Assembly (NCBI RefSeq): GCF_004366795.1
Contig: NZ_SORF01000012.1
Coordinates: 1 to 64,000, forward strand
DNA from: Alicyclobacillus sacchari
GTDB taxonomy: Bacteria > Bacillota > Bacilli > Alicyclobacillales > Alicyclobacillaceae
Direction of reading: 5' to 3'
Length of the DNA: 64,000 nt
The translations under genes were made by a program, and so were the position numbers. Below, piece after piece: positions 58,457 to 64,000 of this stretch; the first letter of the stretch is position 1, and each line of letters begins with the position of its first letter. The notes under the pieces were generated by a model. The model did no database searches, was not told the origin of the DNA, and saw only the letters and a list, made by a program, of their open reading frames with translations.

Positions 58457-61279
58457 ATGACAAAAGGCTATCTCAACCTTGTTCTGCACGCTCATTTGCC
58501 CTTTGTGCGCCATGTCGATCGCGATGACAGACTGGAAGAACGCTGGCTCTTTGAAGCGATGACCGAGTGCTACATTCCATTGCTCCAGGTGTTTCATCAG
58601 TTGGTTCGCGACCAGGTCGATTTTCGTATCACGATCTCGCTCTCACCGACGCTGCTTTCCATGTTGCGCGATTGCCTTCTGCAAGTGCGCTACAGGGAAT
58701 ACCTGTATCGCTCGCTGATGCTTGCCGAACACGAGGTGGAGCGGACACAGGGCGATGCCAAGTTTCATGCTCTCGCCCAGGCATATCAGACAAGGCTGCA
58801 GGAAATCAAGGAGTTCTACGATCACTACAACGGCGACTTGGTTACTGCATTCGCGGAGTTGCACCGCGTCGGTTGCGTTGAGCTGATCACAAGCGCTGCC
58901 ACGCACGCGTTTCTGCCATACATGCAAACCGAAGAGGCCATCCGCGCTCAAATTGCCACTGCGGTGACGACCTTTGAATCCTGTTTCGGTTTTCGGCCCC
59001 GTGGTATCTGGCTGCCTGAGTGCGCATACACGCCACGCATGCTCACCCACTTGCAGGAGTTTTCCATTGGCTATTTCTTTGTCGATACACACGCGTTTAC
59101 CTCGGCTCATCCCCGGCCTGCATTTGGCACCTTTTCGCCAATCCTGGTGGGTAACAGCGGGATTGCGGCGTTTGCCCGCGACGAGGAGTCCTCGCAGCAG
59201 GTCTGGAGTTCGGATCGCGGTTACCCAGGGGACTATGACTATCGCGAATACTATCGTGACATCGGTTTTGATTTGGATGAATCCTATATTCGCCCATTCA
59301 TCCATCCTGATGGCATTCGCATCCATACTGGGTTCAAATACTACAGAATCACCGGTAAAGACGTCGTTCAAAAACAGCCGTACGACATCGATCGCGCTCG
59401 TGAAAAAGCGTGTGAACATGCGGGCAACTTCATGTTCAATCGGCAACGCCAGCTTGCGTATATGCACCGCCAGATGGGTCGGCTACCCGTTGTCACGGCG
59501 CCATACGATGCAGAGTTATTTGGGCATTGGTGGTATGAGGGGCCGATTTTCCTCGATGTGCTCCTGCGCAAGCTTTACTTCGATCAAAACGAGATTGCGA
59601 CCATCACGCCCTCCGAGTACCTTGCGCTGTATCCGGATTACCCTTGCGCCGATCTCGCATTTTCTTCGTGGGGGCGCAACGGCTATGGCGAAGTCTGGTT
59701 AAACGGGACGAACGATTGGATGTATCCAGCGCTGCACGAATGTGAACAGCGGCTGATCCGAATCGTCAACCGTTTGCCGGACGTATCTCCCAGTGTGGAG
59801 AGAGCACTCCATCAAGCCGCGCGCGAATTGATGCTCGCGCAGAGCAGTGATTGGGCCTTCATTATGGATAATCGAACAAGTGTGGACTATGCAGTGGCCC
59901 GTTTCAAGCAGCACATCAACCGATGTTTGGAACTTTTGACGATGGTGGAAGCCGGGCGGATCGACATGGACTTCTTGCAACGGTTGGAGTCCATCGACAA
60001 CCTGTTTCCGAACGTCGACTATCGATTCTATCGATCGTCGACCTGTAACGATATGCAGGCCAAGGCAATGCGCCGTTCATCCAGTCAGGAGAGATCCGTG
60101 TTGCTGTTGTCGTGGGAATTCCCCCCTGTCTCAGTAGGGGGACTGTCGCGGCATGTGTACGATCTCGCTCGGTCCATGGCAAGCCAAGGAATGGATGTCC
60201 ATGTTTTGACACTGGCTGGAGGTAATAGTCCGCTCGAGGATACAGTCGATGGAGTACATGTCCATCGCGTTCACGTGCGCCAACCCGACGGTGGATCGTT
60301 CATTGACTTCGCGTTCCAGATGAATCTTTCGATGTTGGATCGCGCCTTGGCGTTGGCAGACGACGGAATTGTGTTCGATGTGATTCATGCGCACGATTGG
60401 CTCGTCGCCGATGCGGCGAAATCTTTGAAACAGCGATGGCAGCTGCCCCTCGTTGCGACGATTCACGCCACAGAACACGGGCGCAATCATGGCATTTACA
60501 CGGATACACAAGCTTACATTCACCATCGCGAATGGGTGCTCACCTACGAGGCGGCGCGCGTGATTGTCTGCAGTTCGTACATGCAAAGCGAGGTAAAGCG
60601 GCTATTTGCGCTGCCGGCAGATAAGATGCGCATCTTGCCAAACGGAATTGAGGTTCCGGCGGTGGCGGCGGATCGGGCGAATCGAGGGCGCGAAAACGGG
60701 GACGGAAGCGATGACACGGTTGTCTTTGTCGGACGCCTCGTGCGCGAAAAGGGTGTACAGCATTTGCTTGAAGCCGCACCGGCTATTTTGCGCGAATTCC
60801 CGCACACTCGGTTCGTCATTGTCGGGCAAGGGCCGATGCTGGAGGAACTGCAAGAGCAATGCCACAGGATGAATCTTGAACCCCACATCGACTTTGCAGG
60901 ATATGTGGACGATGCAGAGCGCAATGAGCTGTTACAAAACGCCTCTGCGGTTGTCGTCCCCAGTTTGTACGAACCATTCGGGATTGTCGCGCTGGAAGCC
61001 ATGGCGGCGGGGGCACCGCTTGTCGTGTCCGACGTGGGAGGCCTGGCTGATATCGTCGACCACGATCGGAACGGACTGAAGGTCTACCCAGGTGATCCTC
61101 ATTCCATCGCACAACAAGTGTGCCGTTTGCTCGGCGATCCGGATTTGCGTCAGCGACTGCGGATGGTCGCTCGCGATGATTTGGTTCGCTTTGACTGGCG
61201 GTCTATTGCACAATCCACCTTGGACGTCTATCGAGAGGTTGTCTCACACACAGAGAGACAAGTGTCCGAGGTGAAGTGA
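58457..61279 (+). CDS. Fused GH57 (DUF1957) branching-type enzyme and GT4 glycosyltransferase
   Basis: 940 residues joining two enzymes. The first part (about 1-525) is a GH57/DUF1957 domain: LVLHAHLPFVRH at the start, nucleophile Glu188 in IWLPECAY, acid/base Asp351 in TAPYDAELFGHWWYEGP, and the SSWGRNGYGEVWLNG segment. The second part (about 545-930) is a GT4 glycosyltransferase of glycogen-synthase style: LLLSWEFPPVSVGGLSRHVYDLA, VIHAHDWLVADAAK, VVFVGRLVREKGV and the E-x7-E motif in EPFGIVALEAMAAG. It could both elongate and branch an alpha-1,4-glucan. Flanked by a nucleotidyltransferase that could provide the sugar donor. ATG 58457 near GAAGGGACG. Confidence 0.92.
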   Translation: MTKGYLNLVLHAHLPFVRHVDRDDRLEERWLFEAMTECYIPLLQVFHQLVRDQVDFRITISLSPTLLSMLRDCLLQVRYREYLYRSLMLAEHEVERTQGDAKFHALAQAYQTRLQEIKEFYDHYNGDLVTAFAELHRVGCVELITSAATHAFLPYMQTEEAIRAQIATAVTTFESCFGFRPRGIWLPECAYTPRMLTHLQEFSIGYFFVDTHAFTSAHPRPAFGTFSPILVGNSGIAAFARDEESSQQVWSSDRGYPGDYDYREYYRDIGFDLDESYIRPFIHPDGIRIHTGFKYYRITGKDVVQKQPYDIDRAREKACEHAGNFMFNRQRQLAYMHRQMGRLPVVTAPYDAELFGHWWYEGPIFLDVLLRKLYFDQNEIATITPSEYLALYPDYPCADLAFSSWGRNGYGEVWLNGTNDWMYPALHECEQRLIRIVNRLPDVSPSVERALHQAARELMLAQSSDWAFIMDNRTSVDYAVARFKQHINRCLELLTMVEAGRIDMDFLQRLESIDNLFPNVDYRFYRSSTCNDMQAKAMRRSSSQERSVLLLSWEFPPVSVGGLSRHVYDLARSMASQGMDVHVLTLAGGNSPLEDTVDGVHVHRVHVRQPDGGSFIDFAFQMNLSMLDRALALADDGIVFDVIHAHDWLVADAAKSLKQRWQLPLVATIHATEHGRNHGIYTDTQAYIHHREWVLTYEAARVIVCSSYMQSEVKRLFALPADKMRILPNGIEVPAVAADRANRGRENGDGSDDTVVFVGRLVREKGVQHLLEAAPAILREFPHTRFVIVGQGPMLEELQEQCHRMNLEPHIDFAGYVDDAERNELLQNASAVVVPSLYEPFGIVALEAMAAGAPLVVSDVGGLADIVDHDRNGLKVYPGDPHSIAQQVCRLLGDPDLRQRLRMVARDDLVRFDWRSIAQSTLDVYREVVSHTERQVSEVK

Positions 61280-61395
61280 CAAAAAATTTAGGGATGTCCA
61301 AAAATGCAACCGCATACGCGAGTCATAGCGTCATTTCTGCATGTGTATATTGCCACATCACGAGATTCTGAGTTGATCAGCAAAGGGGTATGACG

Positions 61396-62160
61396 ATGCG
61401 CGCAGTGATTATGGCAGGCGGCCAGGGAACGAGATTGCAGCCTTTGACAAGGCGTATGCCCAAACCGATGTTGCAACTGTTGGACCGACCGATGATGGAA
61501 TACGTCGTCGAACTTCTGGCAGCCCACGAGATTCGGGACATCACGATCACTGTGTGTTATTTGGCGGCACACATCCGCTCCCATTTTGGGGACGGATCGA
61601 AATGGGGAGTGCGGATCGATTATCAGGAGGAGGTTCGGCCGCTTGGCACGGCGGGGGGAATCAAACCCTTGCGCGCTCATGTAGGCGGTACATTTCTGGT
61701 CATGAGCGGTGACGGGTTAACCGACTTTGATTTGACGAAAGCCATCTCGGTGCATCAGAAACGCCGTGCTCCCGTGACCATTCTCTTAAAGCAGGTCGCC
61801 TGTCCATTGGGATATGGTGTTGTTACCACGGATGAGGAAGGGCAAATCACCCAATTCATCGAGAAACCTAAAACATTTATCCAGGGGAAAGCATACTGGA
61901 TCAATACGGGAATCTACATTCTGGAACCTGAAATTTTGGATTATGTTCCCGATGATCGGCCGTTTGATTTCGGTAAAGATCTTTTTCCGATGCTGCTTAA
62001 AACAGGTGTCCCCCTGTATGGATACGCAGCAGACGGTTATTGGTCCGACGTTGGCACGCTGCAACAGTACTATCAATCACAAATTGACATGCTGCAGGGC
62101 AAAGTGCGCATCAATTTGCCCGCCGAGGTACAAGTGCCTGTTGAACTCGTGCAAAGTTGA
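61396..62160 (+). CDS. Sugar-1-phosphate nucleotidyltransferase
   Basis: 254 residues. Nucleotide-binding signature MAGGQGTRLQPLTRRMPKPM (from residue 6), EEVRPLGTAGGI, MSGDGLTDFD (metal Asp), IEKPKTF and YWSDVGTLQQYY. It lacks the left-handed beta-helix tail of GlgC or GMPP, so it is a minimal NTP-transferase. It probably makes an ADP-, UDP- or GDP-sugar for the fused glycosyltransferase upstream; the base is not determined. ATG 61396 has AAAGGGG seven bases upstream; the ATG at 61390 is too close. The 116-bp gap before it shows no clear element. Confidence 0.88.
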   Translation: MRAVIMAGGQGTRLQPLTRRMPKPMLQLLDRPMMEYVVELLAAHEIRDITITVCYLAAHIRSHFGDGSKWGVRIDYQEEVRPLGTAGGIKPLRAHVGGTFLVMSGDGLTDFDLTKAISVHQKRRAPVTILLKQVACPLGYGVVTTDEEGQITQFIEKPKTFIQGKAYWINTGIYILEPEILDYVPDDRPFDFGKDLFPMLLKTGVPLYGYAADGYWSDVGTLQQYYQSQIDMLQGKVRINLPAEVQVPVELVQS

Positions 62161-62206
62161 GCGCCGTGTGGCCTAGCCGCGAAACCGTGACAAGCGCCTA
62201 AATAGG

Positions 62207-62256
62207 GAACGCCCTCCTGCCAAAGTGATTAGTGTAATGGGGAAGGGAGGGCGTTC
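62207..62256 (+). promoter_or_regulatory. Hairpin hiding the ribosome site of the GH15-like gene
   Basis: GAACGCCCTCC (62207-62217) pairs perfectly over 11 bp with GGAGGGCGTTC (62246-62256). The right arm is the Shine-Dalgarno for ATG 62260, four bases on. It may be a terminator for the upstream gene, a translational switch, or both. Confidence 0.7.
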
Positions 62257-62259
62257 TTT

Positions 62260-63252
62260 ATGCGAGAACGTGTACAGCAAGGCCTGGACAGTTTGCGTAG
62301 ACAGAACGGTCTTTACCTAGCCAGCCCATCGAACACCTATCATTACATTTGGATTCGGGACAATTGTTATATTTCTTTATCGAAATTGGGAAAAGACGAT
62401 TCGGAGTACGAGCAGATTTACCATCGTATTCTCGACATTTGGCGTAAATATGAGTGGAAACTGGCGTTTCACGCCGATCACCAGCCGGAAGCAGTTTACC
62501 AATATATACACCCCAGGTATACAGCGGACACGTTGGAAGAAATTCATGAACCGTGGGGAAACGCCCAAAATGATGCCATTGGGATATTTCTGTACGGACT
62601 TGGCCTGGGTTTGCGGCATCATCGGAGGATGTTGCGGGACGATGTGGACGTGCGCATCGTGCGCTTGCTGATTCGTTATCTGAAAACGCTTGCCTTTTGG
62701 TGCAACGCGGACAACGGTATGTGGGAGGAAGAAGTCGAGCTGCACGCGAGCAGTATTGGTGCGTGCGTCGCCGGATTGCTCGCAATAAAACCATTTTTCG
62801 AGATCGAAATCGATATGATCCGTGATGGCATGATTGCGTTATGGCGCATCTTACCGCATGAAAGTGCCACACATGACTGTGACTTGGCGCAATTGAGTCT
62901 CGTCTATCCATATCGGCTGTTGCCCGGCGACATGGCGTCCGAGATCGTCCGGCGGGTGGAGCAGAATTTATTACGCGATCGCGGTGTAATTCGCTACGCT
63001 GGAGATCGGTATTACGCCGATAGTGGGCGGGAGGCCGAATGGTGCATGGGTCTGCCGTGGTTGGGACTATGTCATGCGACGCTCGGGAACCAGGATGAGG
63101 CGCGGCGATATTTGGAGTGGACTGAGCGCGTGATGACGCCGGATGTACGCATTCCTGAGTTATATCTGTCCGCGCAAGGTGTACCGAATGAGAACACACC
63201 ACTCGGATGGGCACACGCGTTGTATCTGATTCTACATGATTTGCTCCGCTAA
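62260..63252 (+). CDS. GH15-like glycoside hydrolase (glucoamylase family)
   Basis: 330 residues, an (alpha/alpha)6-barrel protein of the GH15/glucan hydrolase type. YHYIWIRDNCY (the W-x-RD motif), EIHEPWGNAQNDAIG, the general-acid segment NGMWEEEVELHASSIGACVAGL and the C-terminal TPLGWAHALYLI match the family. Smaller than secreted glucoamylases and without signal peptide or starch-binding domain, so it acts in the cytoplasm, presumably on the alpha-glucan made by the upstream enzymes. The ribosome site is GGGAGGG, sequestered in a hairpin. Confidence 0.88.
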   Translation: MRERVQQGLDSLRRQNGLYLASPSNTYHYIWIRDNCYISLSKLGKDDSEYEQIYHRILDIWRKYEWKLAFHADHQPEAVYQYIHPRYTADTLEEIHEPWGNAQNDAIGIFLYGLGLGLRHHRRMLRDDVDVRIVRLLIRYLKTLAFWCNADNGMWEEEVELHASSIGACVAGLLAIKPFFEIEIDMIRDGMIALWRILPHESATHDCDLAQLSLVYPYRLLPGDMASEIVRRVEQNLLRDRGVIRYAGDRYYADSGREAEWCMGLPWLGLCHATLGNQDEARRYLEWTERVMTPDVRIPELYLSAQGVPNENTPLGWAHALYLILHDLLR

Positions 63253-63314
63253 GGATGTATGGGGCGGTCTGTGGGATGTGGAAAATCATTATAAATTGTG
63301 CGAAGGTAACGGCA

Positions 63315-63352
63315 GCAGGCAACCCATGGCAAGTGGGGGTGCCTGCTTTTTT
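63315..63352 (+). terminator. Terminator of the alpha-glucan gene set
   Basis: GCAGGCA/TGCCTGC with an 18-base loop followed by TTTTTT, 62 bp after the GH15-like stop. Confidence 0.85.
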
Positions 63353-63463
63353 GTTTCTTGTGCATGGAAAAAACATCGACACTTTGTAGATATTGTGTAT
63401 TGTGTATGGAAAATTTGCAGACGATAGCCTGCGACGATATGCGTTTGAGAGGTGTGAATCCCA

Positions 63464-64000
63464 TTGTTCAAACGATTCCGGAGGAATGGCGGCGAGCGAC
63501 GGATCTTGGATTGCGAAAGGGAGCTGCGAGAGGACATTTCCGCAACAGAGGGACAGGAGCCAATCCCGGAGCGCCCGGAGTTCATGCAACAGTGGCTGGA
63601 GTCAGAATGGGATCGTTGCAGCGATTTACAGACGCGTGAAATCGAGATATGCGGTGAGCGCATTTTATTGTTTTGGCTGCGAGGGCTTGTTGATCTGATT
63701 CGCCTTGAGACAGGCATCTTACAACCGTTGGCGCGCGTATCGAAGCGCCGCTTGCAACTAAGTGATGTCGTTTCCATTTTACATACTGTAACCGTACATG
63801 AGATTTCAACGCGACGGCAATGGAATACTGCCTTGGCGGACGGGCAGGTTGTCCTGTGGCTATGTGGCCGGCCGCACGCTCTGGCGCTCGACGTAAGCCA
63901 TGCACCAGGGCGTGCAATTCAAAAGGCGGAGAATGAACCAACGCTGGAAGGGCCGCAAGAAGCTTTTGTTGAGCAGATCGAAATGAATCTTGCACTGTTA
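63464..64000 (+). CDS. GerA-family spore germination protein, 5' part (cut by window edge)
   Basis: First 179 codons of a GerA/GerKA-type germinant receptor A subunit. Evidence is the Lys/Arg-rich start (FKRFRRNGGERR), a soluble N-terminal domain, and at the edge the diagnostic run APGRAIQKAENEPTLEGPQE followed by AFVEQIEMNLALL, equivalent to the RxIxEPxxExxxxGPxExFxE motif of GerAA proteins. The start is TTG 63464, nine bases after GAGAGGTG, and the frame opens only just upstream; the ATG at 63486 belongs to another frame. The membrane domain lies outside the window. GerA receptors sense nutrients in the dormant spore's inner membrane. Confidence 0.85.
   Translation, partial: MFKRFRRNGGERRILDCERELREDISATEGQEPIPERPEFMQQWLESEWDRCSDLQTREIEICGERILLFWLRGLVDLIRLETGILQPLARVSKRRLQLSDVVSILHTVTVHEISTRRQWNTALADGQVVLWLCGRPHALALDVSHAPGRAIQKAENEPTLEGPQEAFVEQIEMNLALL

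Noticed and set aside
62258-63589. 443-codon open frame on the minus strand
   Set aside because: Antisense to the GH15-like hydrolase and to the terminator and GerA start; no family pattern, no ribosome site.
1-64000. tRNA, rRNA, CRISPR repeats, insertion sequences, phage genes
   Set aside because: I looked for T-loop motifs, regularly spaced repeats, transposase and integrase patterns and att-like duplications and found none convincing.

Overview
The window looks like chromosomal DNA of an endospore-forming, monoderm Firmicute close to Alicyclobacillus and relatives. This is inferred from gene content, not from a marker gene. The clues are a kumamolisin-type sedolisin protease, three tiny YjcZ-like sporulation-type membrane proteins, a spore cortex-lytic LysM/GH18 enzyme, the start of a GerA-family germinant receptor gene, the Gram-positive mtlA-mtlR-mtlF-mtlD order, a T-box leader, fluoride riboswitches, CcpA-type cre sites and a Gram-positive BirA operator. 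I saw no rRNA, tRNA, CRISPR array, transposase or integrase. Gene density is high, and most intergenic gaps hold hairpin terminators or identifiable control elements.

Layout. 1-9.4 kb: housekeeping and accessory enzymes (CMD-family protein, DinB-like, UppP, an Fsr-type MFS exporter, an orphan oligopeptide-type binding protein with a cre site over its -35 box, an SDR with a degenerate active site, an aminotransferase, a PurN homologue, a quinone oxidoreductase) and a ZIP metal transporter. 10.7-17.8 kb: a complete mannitol PTS operon (mtlA-mtlR-mtlF-mtlD) that runs directly into ptsH and ptsI, so the general phosphorelay is encoded with the sugar-specific one. 18-21.6 kb: ECF sigma factor, zinc-type anti-sigma factor, DoxX-like membrane protein and a secreted protein with two 175-residue His-containing repeats. 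A hairpin that hides a Shine-Dalgarno sequence lies in front of the doxX-like gene. 21.7-24.9 kb: a biotin ECF transporter in which one ATPase is fused to the transmembrane EcfT, transcribed divergently from bioY across a BirA operator. 26-28.5 kb: two tiny Gly/Cys-tailed membrane peptides divergent from a 659-residue TOMM-type YcaO cyclodehydratase with no other obvious RiPP genes. 28.7-30.9 kb: a fluoride-response island with two facing fluoride riboswitches, one in front of crcB1-crcB2 plus an unknown membrane protein, the other in front of a TerC-family gene.

30.9-45.3 kb: GtrA, an unknown membrane protein, a YxjG-like methionine synthase, an EmrAB-like exporter pair with a divergent LysR regulator, a sedolisin, a small zinc-ribbon protein, a polysaccharide deacetylase, an Asp-box lipoprotein, an MFS transporter and a LysM-GH18 spore hydrolase. 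45.4-55.6 kb: two sugar ABC systems around a GntR/LacI-type regulator, each with a cre site, the second followed by a sugar isomerase and a Gfo/Idh dehydrogenase. 55.6-57.7 kb: leuA under a leucine T-box. 57.9-63.3 kb: an alpha-glucan gene set (DUF4912 protein, a fused GH57-GT4 enzyme, a sugar nucleotidyltransferase, a GH15-like hydrolase), then a truncated GerA-family gene at the right edge.

The strongest candidates for a less-described system are the TerC gene under a fluoride riboswitch, the sigma/anti-sigma/DoxX/His-repeat operon, and the BirA-controlled EcfA-EcfT fusion.
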